A stretch of 64,000 nt of DNA, taken from Diphasiastrum complanatum (lineage: Eukaryota > Streptophyta > Lycopodiopsida > Lycopodiales > Lycopodiaceae). The DNA is taken from NCBI GenBank assembly GCA_029204225.1, contig CM055102.1, positions 13,206,199-13,270,198 of the forward strand, read 5' to 3'. Position numbers and translations under genes: made by a program. Numbering within the stretch: position 1 is the stretch's first letter; each line of letters opens with the position of its first letter. The notes under the pieces were generated by a model. It saw only the letters and a list, made by a program, of their open reading frames with translations. It was not told where the DNA came from and searched no databases. Below, piece after piece: positions 12,201 through 24,300 of this stretch.

Positions 12201-15200
12201 TGGGTTTTTCGGGTTTTTCCATAGTGGCAGACCAACGTCGCCAACTTATCATCAACCCTAAAGACAAGTGGACAGCCAAATATCCCAAGGGCGGTTACCA
12301 ACTTTGGCTTTTACATGCCGATTTACATATCATAGTAAAATTGGTCCCCATATTAGCCCAATTTTTGGTGTCAACAGAGAGCGGTTACGGCTAGGCAGCA
12401 GACATTGGACCAAGGTGCGTGGCAGAGACATCATCATGCCCTGTGTACTTGACGGATTGGCCAACTGTTCTATGAGTCTGGCATTCCTTTTGCCGTTGCA
12501 GACACTTGGATCTTTAGAGACACTTGCCTTCATATAGCATCGGCTGATTCGTCATGAAGGCCTCCGAGGAGAGAGGCATTGCGCACGACCATGCTACGTC
12601 AGGAGGAGGAGACCATCACACCGGAACTGAGCTCCATCCGCACAGCGTGGCAGACGTAAGAATTTTTTGCTACTCTTTACCACTTCATTTGTTTCAATCT
12701 AGAAACTACCACAGTGTTTGCAAGTGCACATGTCGACACTCGTCGACGATCTGTCGTCACCATCCTAGTGTCTTGCCCACTTGGCACAGTCTTCCTACGA
12801 GGCGTGGATGCTACTCGAGCTGGTGGAACCATCACGGCCGAGTTCATCTATGAGGCAGTGATCTCTGTAGTGCAAGAGATTGGGGTAGAGCAGTGGTTCA
12901 AGTCGTTACAGGACAACGGCTCAAACTGCAGATTGACAGGAGAGATGGTGATGAGGGAGCACCCGAGTATTGTGTGGACCCCGTGCGCTGCACATTGCAT
13001 CGACCTTGTCATTCAGGACATGGTTGCACTAACATGGATTCGTAAAGCATTTTGCACCTGTCAATTATTCTAGGCCCCTAACCTCTTTTAGCTTCTAACA
13101 ATTTTTTGTTTAATGTTTGTCTTGCAGCTCACCTCTCAGGCCATGCGCATAGTGAAGTTCGTCACCAGAAAGAGGCGCGTGCTGGCATTGTTCCGTACAT
13201 TCTCTCGGCTGGACCTGAAGAAGCTAGCACCCACTCGCTTTGCCTTCTTTTTCCTGGTTCTCAAGCGATTATGCGTCTTGCGAGATCATTTGCGGAGGAT
13301 GGTATCCAATGAGGCATTTGATGAGTTCAAGAACTGCACAACAGAGACAGTGTTCTTCCAAGCCAAAGTCTTTGCAGAGGACTTTTGGACACGTGCGAGT
13401 GAGATTGTAGAGGTTCTTCGACCTGTCTTCTATGTGTTGCGCCTAGTAGACCGAGAGGGGTGCACTCTCGGTCTCATATACGAGTTCATGGACCGCATCG
13501 GCAAGGCGCTTCATAGATGTGGCTTGGAGGAGGATAGGTACGTCTCCTATCACTTTCTTATTTCAGTTTCACTCTGCTCGTGTTTTCGAAGATGCCTAAC
13601 CATTTGCAATGTCACCTGCGCAGGAAGGACGAGCTCCTCACACGTTGGGAGGCGAGGTGGGACTACTTCCACAGACTCATCCATGCGGTGGCCCACATGC
13701 TACACCCATTGTGGCGCTCTACTAGACGTCCTGGCGACACAGAGCTCCACCAAGGATGGGTGGAGTACACCGAGCGTGTATGGCCCGGCGCAGGTATTGT
13801 AAATATTCTAGCTAGTGTAGTTGTTTGTATTAGCATTATGCTTTGGTTTGTGTCCTGACACGTGTTCTATTTCCTTTGCCAACAAGCACGACTCTAGGGA
13901 ACATAGAGCGAGACATGGTCAAGTTCGAGCGGGGCCTGTATCCTTTTGATCGAGAGCAATGTAAGCTCAGAGAGGACCAGTTGGCGCCTGTCACATGGTG
14001 GAGCTTTCATGGCCGCAGTACGCCTGACCTTCAGCGACTGGCAGAGAGGGTCCTTTCACAGAACTGTTCGGCTTCCGCCTGTGAGCGGAACTGGAGTGTA
14101 TGGGCCAGCCATCACACGAAGAAGAGAAATAGACTCTCCATTGAGCAATGCGGGCGGTTGGTGTTTGTAAACACCAACGAACGCATGTTGAGACGCACAT
14201 GCATGCAGGGTGACCGCTTGATCGAGGTAAGTTAGTGACTTTACTAGTATTGCTTGATGTACTTGCGTTTCAAATGAACTTATTTGACAAATGCATAGGT
14301 TTGCTAACCATGCCCGTTTGTTTTTTGTAGGTGAACCCTGACTCCTGCAAGGTACATACGACAGCTGCTGATCCTCAGGTGCCAACTACGGAGGAGGAGG
14401 TCGAGGATGATATCTATCAGGAGCTACATAGGCAGGCAGATGCAGAGGCACGGTCTACACGACGCCACAGGAGAGCAGCTCGACGTCAGGAGATGGGAGA
14501 GGATGGAGATGATGAGATTTTGGGGCATGGAGAGGGATTTGGGCATGGGTACGAGGAGGAGGAGTGGATGGATGCGAGTGATACAGAGGCAGAGGATGAG
14601 AGTGAGCATGAGGTGGGGGGAGACATGCAGCACTTATTTGTAGACTCCGATGTCGAGACACAGGAGGAGCCAGCCGTTCCTACACCTAGACGTAGAGGGC
14701 GACCTAGACGTTCCAGGGGGGGGGGGGGGGGGGGTGGGGTGGGTCTGGGGGCCTTCTTTGTAGGAGGACTGGAGTTTCACAGGCAGTTGAGGGCCAGGTC
14801 GGCTCTGAGTATATAGGGCCTTCCCAGAGTACGAGATCACAGTTGAGAGGGCGACCTGGAGGGAGTAGCAGAGGAGGAGCAGTTGTAGCCAGCCAGGAGG
14901 GGGCAGGAGGGAGAGAGAGAGGGAGAGGTAGGGGACAGGGAAGAGGCAGAGGCGGACGTAGAGGCAGAGGCAGAGGTTCACCACGACACATGATACCCTT
15001 AGCATCATCTACAGATTCCTTGTTTGGCAGTTCCACGGACACTGATGACTTAGACTTTGAGTTAGAGGACGATTGTTAGTTGTTAGTGTTATGAGACATT
15101 ATTTATCGGACGTCACTCTATTTTTTTTTTGGCCTTGAGCCCGACATTGCATATTTTCACGTTTTTACATTGTGTCCTATCAGTTTGTGTTTCGATACAA

Positions 15201-15283
15201 ATCATGTTTCGATATGATTTTTTTCCAGCATGGTCTATTTCCGTAGGTACTTCGGTATGGTTTTTTTCCAGCATGGTCTACTT

Positions 15284-15355
<72 letters not shown>

Positions 15356-18300
15356 CAATATGCTTTCAATCCTTTGCTATGCACATGATTTCATTTCACA
15401 CAATATTGGTAACTGTAGAAAATGATATAATAGTGAAAAATAAGTTAACGGACGACACTGGTCCTGAAATTGATGGCAAACTTGATAAATGAACTGCCCT
15501 TGAAAAAACCTTCCATTTGATACCCATATTGGTATTAAAAAAATTTCAAAAAAAAAAAACGTTCCGGGAAACCCTAATGGGAATTTCCGGAACGCGTTCT
15601 GGATCGCGTTCCGGAACGTGGCCTGCAACCTTGGTTTCATAATGTGGCTAATAAGTGGGCATAAACACTTGCACTATCTTTGTTAATGGTAGGTATTGTA
15701 ATAATGGTTGGAAGGCCTAAGCCTAAAAAGGCAAACTCATACTGGAAGCACAATGGACCACTATATATAGCTAAGGTGATAGGTCTTGCTAAATTTTGGA
15801 GCTATTTTACATTTATGTAATGTGAAATTTCTCTTACAAGAATTGGGAGCTTCTCTCCAATGAGAGCTATTGCTTTGGTGGTCCATATGCCAACCTTCAT
15901 GCCTTAGCATTAGGCCCTCATGTAATGAATGATCAATTAATGAAAAAATCTACCTTTCTTTGCCTAATTTGGTGAAGTTTCTTCTACTTTATCTTGTTTC
16001 TTGATTCTTAACTAGTTTCTTGATTTCTTACCTTTACCATGCTAATTTGATGTTGATGAATGGATTTAATGTTAGAATGCTATGATTGGCACATGACAAC
16101 AGCACACTGCTATTGCACATGATGACCACCAGCACACTTTCGATTGAATCAATTCACAGCAGGACTCCCAACTTCTATTTGGTAAGCAGCATAGCATGAG
16201 TTCAAAAAAATCACAACGTTGTGCAACACCTATATGCGTACAAGAGATAGCTTCCAATAAATCCTTCAAGTTGGTACAACCAACTCCCATTCTTTAGGTT
16301 GTGCAAAAACATCATCAGATTTTTGAGAAGCCACAAACAATTACCTCACTACAGGATGTAATCACAAAAGTGATCTATTTCTAGAAGCAATTCCATCTCA
16401 CGACAACCTTGTTAAATGTCCAGGTTTAAGCAGCTTGAAAGTTAGCACTGGGTATCTCTAGCTTATTGTAACTTAAAGAATACTCCTAGTCAGGGTCCTA
16501 TTGGTGCCCGTCACAAGCTCACTTCTTGGACCTATCAAGAAAGGCGAACGTATTTGTATTATGGTTACCACCAGATATGTTTCTAACCTTGGATATTCAT
16601 GGCTTTTGTGTCATGCCTTTGCTATTACCAATGGCCTTCCCACTTTTCATGAGCAATATTTTGAAACCTCTTATTGGCATTTGTGTTCTTGTTACTTCAA
16701 TGACATACTTGTCTTCGGCACTTTTACTTCAGGCTTATCCAAATGACGATTAGGGCAGCAATTTAGCCAAGTCGCAATTGGCACTTAGCCACAATGAGTC
16801 GTAGATCACAATTGGCACTTAGCCATAATGCATTGTCACTTATCCAATTAGGTTATACGGTAGTTCTCGTGAATTTCTGCAGACTGTGCGATAACGTGAG
16901 TAAAAATGAAGAAACTGGATAACTGAATGGATGCAGATTAAAGATCGGATTATAAGCATAATAATCCAACACTCCCCACCTTCGTCCACCCTCGAAGCGT
17001 TGACCTTGATGCCAAATTGGTTCTCTAAAAGAGATTTGAACTTTGCGGTATCAAAAATCGAGTTGCTAGGCTAAGAATGTTTTTGTTGGCTTTGTACGAC
17101 TTGATCCCCCCACATTACTTCTACTCAACTTTTGCCAATCCCCAAGGATACTCAATGTTACTCATTATGTGTGCATATTTTTAGGGCTCCCATGCAAAAG
17201 TGTTGCACAAAGCTCACAAAACCTTAAGTAAATACACAGAATTTTTCAACAAATCCGTCACTTTAATAATCTGAAGCAATTGTACATAGATCAACAAGCA
17301 AGCATGAGAGCTCTGCTGCAAGTCTCCTTAGTCCACAATAATAAATATTTCTAAATATAGCCATGGTGCTAAATTAGAGTAGGATTAGTTTCATACTGTG
17401 TTGCATAGGAATAAGATAGGGAGTGAATGCCTGGCAAGGTTCACGCTATATCCCCTCAAGCATCCCTTAACCCTGACACATCCTAACGTCAAGACATGGC
17501 AAACTCCATGCACAATCAACACTTGCCACTTGGCAGTACCCTGCCACATAGTCAAGCTACTAGATAGATTGTCAAAAAATATGTCTCACATATTAGCAAG
17601 TACCCCAATGAGCATACGACACATGTCCTACTGACTAGTCCATTGACCGTTTGGCAAGTATCACTCATGCACTGGACCACGTGTCCCAGTGAGCATATGA
17701 CACGTGTAATGTTGACCAGTCAACCCTCCCTTAGGTCGTCAGTGCAACACTCATGAGACCAAATATTCCCTTAGCCATCTCGAAATTAGCCACAACTGAT
17801 ATTTACATTGCAATTTACAATTGTCTCCATGGGTAGGTGACTTAGCCATCTACAATTTGAATATTACAATTTATGGTTTACAATAGGCAAAGGGATTTGA
17901 AGTACACATGACAAAAAAATAATCCCACATTTTGCCACAGTTGCTTTCACTAACTGCACATGTATCTTTTCTTAGGATCGTTTATAAGACAACTCCTAAG
18001 CCCTTCAAGACCTTGCTTACAGCGGCTCGTGTTTTTCACTTAACTGATTTTGACAAGAAATTTGTCATTAGAATAACTGCTAATGAGGTTGGGATAGGGG
18101 CTCTCCTTAAACAAGATCAAGTTATAGACTTTGAATGCTTATATATCCTTTTGGATCCACTCCTATGAGACTTGCTAAACGATCCACTCTGAGTGAAAAA
18201 TACCAAATGAAGATTTTGAAAGAGGTTATCATGCCCTTGGACATAATAGGTGGATTTTTTAGAGGATTTTGGGACGATGACCACAACAACGAATTGGTTC

Positions 18301-21300
18301 CCACTCTAAGCCTTCGCAAGGCAGCAACATCAAATAGTAAACTGGACAAGTTAATTAAAATGCTTAAACACGCAAGCTACCAACTATAGCAACCATATCA
18401 TTGTGGGGACCCAATAAGGACAAGCTTGCACCAAATAATTAGGTTTTTAAAAGCCTCACCTTGCTCCTATTCATAGCACTTTGGCACTCAAATGGAATGA
18501 TAACCTTCGAGGCGAATGATTAGTACTGCTACTTCCTCCCTTTGGGAGCCAATGCCATTGTTCAGCAACTCATTTATCCATTGCCAGTAATGTAGATAGC
18601 ATCAATAAGGAGCTTATTGCTATGCGACAAACTTCTTTTTCCATCATATTGCATTTATTTGTCACTTGGACAATCAACTTGTGAAGATTGTAATTTGTAT
18701 TTTTGATTAATATTTCCCTACCACCATAGAAGCTACTTGAACAATCTTTTGAAGCAGCCAAATGGTCCTAAACAGTCTACTTAAGGCAATCCAATGTCAC
18801 TCCCTACTTTTCATTCATTTTTACAAAAATGTAAAATTTTCTTTTTTAAAAATGCATTCCAAAAAAATATATATATTAAATTTTATAATGGGAACGTGTT
18901 CAAGACATCATTTTGAAAAACGTTCATTTCAAAACGTGACGTAAAAAAAAATTTCAAAAAGCATCTTTCTTCAAAAATAGGATTGTAAATTTTTTCGATA
19001 TTAATGAACAATAGAGAATGACTTTGAGCTACCTTAAATAGAGTACTTAGACATAAAGAAACCATATATACATAAAAAAATACTTTTATATTCTATGGAC
19101 ATGCTACTTTTGGTTACTTTCAAATAGCTTCAATTCATAATCAAAGTTCATAAATGGTGAAAATTTTGAACATAATTTTTGGGGCCCCACAAGAAAGCGA
19201 CTTCAAAAAGTATGACTTCAAATTCTGTTTGCAAAAGGGATTTTTTCAAATTCTTTTATGATTTTTTTACCCATAGGTACAAAACCTGTTCCACATCAGG
19301 TGTCTATGATTGTAACTATGTACCTTTACCAACTTCACTTTGGTGAAAACATAGACCATCTATCTTTACAATGCCTATATACACAAAAAACTTGGTGACC
19401 ACTAATTCCAGCGAATTTGATTTTTTTCCTCTTTTGACTTTGACCTTGATTACAAACCAAGAAAAAGCAATGCAGTTGACGATGCTCTCCCCCATCTACC
19501 TGCTTGCACATTTATTTTGACCACTCTTATAGTTGTCGGTTTGACACATTATCAAATGCCTATCCATAACCGAAGTCTCAAAATTATTAATGCCTCTGCC
19601 AAGCTACTTGTGCTATATGGCCTCAACTCGATTCCCTCACATTCCTAGTAACATTGCTATATTACCTAAGCTTTTGTCAAATCCCTAGTTGGAGGCCATT
19701 TTAGATACCAAAAATCCTTTCGTCTTAAAGACCATTTCCATTTACCAGATCATCCACCCCCAAGAAAATTATCCTTGATACAATGTTGACCAACTAAAAA
19801 TGAAGCATTGTCACATTTCAGCACACATTATTTTAATAATGCCATCATCAAAATAACAATGTATATAGTAGTTGTCGAAAAATGTCAATAATACAAACGA
19901 AATAATCAAGGGTGTAACAATATGTCTATATAGATTCATAGCTATGTATCAACAAATGATGAGATTTTTAAAAGCCTAAAAATATATCTAGGGAGGTTCA
20001 AATAGCACTACAAGCTCTAAACCACAAATATTCCAAAAGGCTAAAGGCCTAAAATGTTGGTTGGAAGCAACTAAGATACATCTTACAAAGAGTCGCATGT
20101 GTACTCAAGCATGAGCCATAACATCATGACCTTCAATCAAAGAGTACTATTCATCCTCTTTGTAAAACTTGAGTGTTCAAAGGATGAGACACAAATTAGG
20201 GACATGTGACTAGGGTTTAGTAGCTAGCTTGAGTCATTACTTGAAGCCAAATTGATTAATTTAGGACCTCTAAAACTATACAAAACGTATTTGGGCCATT
20301 CAATAATGTGGTCAATGACCCTACTGTTTTTCCAAAAGGTAGATCCATTGGCACCCGACCTTACTGGGAGACTTTAATTAGAGCCTTTCGATCCCCCTAA
20401 TGGATCTGCATAGCTTTTGATCATAGAGCTTGTGTGCTTCTACAAGGGAGAAGATAGGGACCAATGTTCATTTTCACAAGGATCTACAAGACAACCTATC
20501 GTCGTAGATATTTTGATAGGAAGATTATTGTCATTTGACGATTTGTTGTTTCTAAGAAATTTTATGCCACATGTAATTTTTTGAAAGGGCTTGGAAATAA
20601 ATGAAGAGGAAAAACACGAAATTTCAAAAGAAGTTTGATAATAAAAATGATGATAACATTTAATTTTGAATTTCATATAATATCCAAAATATCATTCTCT
20701 TGGCAAGCAATCAAACCTCCATGTATATCCTCAACCTATCTTGGTAAACATAATTGTTGACAAGAACCTTGCCTTACATGAAAAGAAAAATATTACTGGG
20801 AATAAGAATTATCAAGCTCTCACCTTGCGATCAAAGCCATACCACAACAAATGTTGTTTGGACAAGTGTACAGGTAAGAGAAGAGTAGTATCTCTAACAA
20901 AAAGAATAGGCCCAATCTGAAATAGCAATAAAGGGGAAGATCCATTCATGCTTGAGGTACTTCCATATGAGGCCTCTACTCGGCAAAATTCCCCACTCGC
21001 AACCACAGAACTCTCAATATCCTGTGTTCTACTGTCGAATGTCGTCGTCATAGTCACATTATTCTGCAAACAACATGGATGTGCATGACTTTTTTGCATT
21101 TAATAGAAAAGAATCTTCTCATCTTAGGTTTGAAAACAGAAAGGGCAAGACCTAAGATTTTTCTCAAACAGAGATAACTATACAACATATAAAGAAATCA
21201 GCATCTCTATAAATAATATGATTTGCGGTATCTTTATGATGAATACTTTCAACTCTTAAAAAACTTAATATGTTTCGCAAGTTTGCAGCTTATTCAAACA

Positions 21301-24300
21301 CGCCATTCTTTAGGTCTATGATACTAAAGAATATAAGGGACACATCCCAACCACACAACAATAACATTGAAAGAAAATCGTCATACTTCGAAAGACCTTC
21401 AATCTATCAACCCTTGGACTGAACAAGTTTATTTGAAACTAGATAAGATGACCAAAATCTTAAGCGACTAACTAATTTTTGCAATAAAAAATAACATCAG
21501 TAACTAAAATAGCTCATTTTGTGCTCAAGAAACGTCTTTTGTACATAACACATCATTTCGCACATAATAAACCAAATGTATGAGTAAAGAGGAATCAAAT
21601 TGGTGGACAAGATCAGTTTTAAGGAAAATTCTTTGACACAATTTAGCACTATGTCTCTAATTATAACTTGTCCACAAACAGGCATGTTCACGCCATCCTA
21701 CATCACAATAGGCCACAAAATAATATACCTTTTGGCCAACGTTTTTTAAAGCATTCCTAATTTTCCCTATCAATGTCATGCACGATAAGAATTATGGTGT
21801 ACACAAAGCAAAAAAGAAGATGATAATGTCTCTAAAATAGCTAGAGTGTCATATGTTCCCACAAGCTTCATCCCTCAACTAGCAAGAGCTAGTACAAATT
21901 TCACATTCTAATATGGTAGAAATGTGAAAACTTCCTTACATTAATGAAGTCCTAGCAGGATGTTCCTAGGTTCATATGAGCACTCACATGGACACAACAA
22001 CACCTTAAGTTGGTAATAGATCCATAAATGAATTGAAGGTTTATTATTGCGATATCAGCTGCTTATGATGACGTCGAGCTCGTTCATAGAAAACAGAAGC
22101 ATTGAGTTGCAATTGGGTCTTGACCTTGTAAAAACTTGGCCAGATTCGGCACAAACGCTTGATATAGTTTTCGAGGTCCAAATGTGATTGACATGGCTAC
22201 CTAGAATATAATACAAACACCAATGGTTGCTACAAAGAGAGATAGAGAGAGATGATGATAGTGATTGTTAGAGCCCAGTCCAGCTCTAACATGGCCATGG
22301 CACAGCCGGTTACCAATGGGGCTGGTCAACTATTGGCAAAGGCCGGTTACCAAAAGGGACACCTAGCCCAAGTTGGTGGATAGGTGCATTGCAAGCTGTG
22401 ACCTGGTGTGAACGCTTGACCAGCTTTCAAAGAAGCAGAGAATTGTCACTGTTGGGATCCTAGCTGTCAGTTACGAGATGCAAGCCAGCAAGTAGCCGGG
22501 GTGACCAAGTGACGAAGCAGTGGTCAAAGGTCTAGAGTAAGGCATGGGGGTGGTACCCTTGAGTCACTCTGTATTCGTGGGTCACAGGGAGCATGGAGGC
22601 CAAGTGGACTAATCACCCACTGTTGGATGCCATGTGCCTGGGCTGACACAAATAGCAAGCAGAAGGGGGCTGCCTATGGTTTTGGGAGGATCATTCTTCA
22701 CACCAGCCCTCAAGGCTCACGAGCTTGGAGAGGAGCTTGTGTCAATTGGTAAAAAAGCTTAGGAAGCCTCATTTTAGAGAGAAAATAGCCCATTCTAGAG
22801 AATAAATAAATAAACTCAATATTCTTCCGGGATTCATGGGGATCAGAGGTGGATTGCTGCTGCAAAATCGCTGGAGCTAAGAGACACGTTTTTTAGAACA
22901 GCATAGGGCAGCAAGGCTGGCACCACAAAAATTGGCCCAAAAATGCCATGAGTATACCCAGGGAGAACACTACAGAATTAGAAGCCTATAATGAACTTAG
23001 AAGGAATTCAATAATGTTTTTTTAGACCTTCCTGTAGGTTTACCACCAGAAAGGACAGTAAGTAAGCAATTACATGATTACCTGAAAAAGGGGTGGGTAC
23101 AACCTAGTAAGTCTCCTTGGGCATCACCAGTGGTTCTGGTTGCCAAGAAGGATGGGACTATAAGGTTTTGCGTCGACTATAAGAAATTGTTCAAGGTAAA
23201 CATTAAGAATAAATATCCACCGCCGCGGATGAATGATCTAATAGACTATCTTGGTGGTGCTGGGTACTTTTCCAAGATAGATCTAAGATCGGGCTACCAT
23301 CAGATACGCATTAAGGCAGACAATATACCAAAAACCGGGTTTCGAACTCGCTTTGGTCACTACGAATTTTTGGTGTAGCCTTTTGGTTTGACCAATGCAC
23401 CGACAACTTTCCAACAGATGATGAACGATTTGTTCAGGCCATATTTGGGAAGATTCGTAGTGGTATTCTTAGATGATATCCTAAAGTTCAGTAAGACTTT
23501 GGCGGAACATAAAGAGCATCTTAGGATTCTCTTGGACATCCTAAGAAGGGAAAAGCTCTTTGACAAGGAGTCTAAGTGTGACTTTTTTGCTAAGGAATTG
23601 TCCTACTTGGGGCATAAGATTTCAGAACGAGGGGTGGAGATTGAGCCCGATCGTATCTAGAAGGTTATTGATTGGCCAATTCTTACCACAGTTCGGCAAA
23701 ACCAAGTCTTTCTTGGGGTTTGTTGGATTTTTCGGTCGGCATATTCCCAATTTGCTTGATTGGCATTTCCCCTTACCCAGGCCTTGAACGGCTTTAAGAA
23801 GCTAACCGGAGGGCTAAGAGTCCACTAGTAGTGTGGACGGAAGATATGAATAATTGTTTTGAGTTGCTTAAGAAAAGTCACTTCGGCACCAATACTAATC
23901 ATGGCGATCCTCATAAAGCTTTTGTGGTTAGGACCGATGCCAGTGATTATGCTATTGGAGCTGTTTTGATGCAGGATGGACATCATGTGGCTTATGAAAG
24001 CAAGAAACTCAATCCTGCTCAATCTAGGTATTGTACCTATGAGAAGGAACTTTTAGCAATTGTTCATTCCTTGAAAATTTGGCAACATTGATTGTATGGA
24101 GCCAGATTTGAAGTTTTGACGGATCATCATACTCTTCGATATTTCTGTGATGCTATAGATTTCAAGGGGAGGCAAGCTAGATGGGCTAAGTTGATGCAAA
24201 TCTTTGACTTTTCTATACGTTATTGTAAAGGAAGTCAAAATACTCTAGCGGATGCTTTGAGTAGGTTACCAGTTATTAATCAGTTGTGCTTTACTATTAT

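Larger units (their letters stand above)
11135..15079 (+). pseudogene. hAT transposase, multi-exon, broken
   Basis: The ATG at 11135 follows a probable 5' UTR intron ending at 11082. Exons: 11135-11779 (BED finger), about 12390-12655, 12703-13041 (DUF659), 13128-13537, 13624-13793, 13887-14226 (hAT dimerisation) and 14331-15079 (acidic and Arg/Gly tail); most introns are GT-AG, some short. The DUF659 exon reads [20 protein letters not shown] and [12 protein letters not shown]; the dimerisation exon reads [20 protein letters not shown] and HTKKRNRLS. Together these would bind the ends and catalyse cut-and-paste transposition. It is broken by stops in the second exon, LTR material after exon 1, and a G-tract frame change at 14716-14734. 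Confidence 0.85.
10514..15633 (+). mobile_element. hAT-superfamily DNA transposon with degenerate ends
   Basis: The 5' end near 10514 (AAGGGTGGATCGCGATC) and the inverted 3' end near 15633 (CAAGGTTGCAGGCCACG when read inward) are imperfect terminal inverted repeats. Both ends are followed by GC-rich subterminal words (CGTTCCGGA, GGATCGC), unlike the AT-rich flanks. The enclosed gene encodes a BED-finger hAT transposase. Flanking TTCAT on both sides (10508-10512; 15636-15640) may remain of an 8-bp target duplication. It inserted just downstream of a gypsy chromodomain relic and is itself interrupted by LTR material near 11795-12390. Confidence 0.72.
8457..20823 (-). other. Host gene intron 2 (12,367 bp)
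   Basis: A gtgaga donor at 20823 and an attatgcag acceptor at 8457. It holds a gypsy chromodomain relic, a hAT transposon, gypsy pol fragments in both orientations and an LTR fragment. 8457-10120 contains no recognisable gene; 19810-20823 likewise. Confidence 0.8.

Noticed and set aside
14634-15042. Antisense Pro/Leu-rich frames
   Set aside because: They are shadows of the hAT Arg/Gly-rich exon and the G tract.
15129-15425. Reading frame rich in Arg-Glu
   Set aside because: It is a translation of the (AG)n microsatellite. The same applies to frames at 50383-50646 and 63417-63713.
20812-21099. A separate short gene starting at the ATG at 21051
   Set aside because: There is a good acceptor just upstream, residues before the ATG continue the frame, and exon 1 ends in the matching phase, which favours an internal exon.
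22266-22860. 5' LTR of the gypsy element at 23000-25904
   Set aside because: Its start and internal sequence do not match the 3' LTR at 24870.
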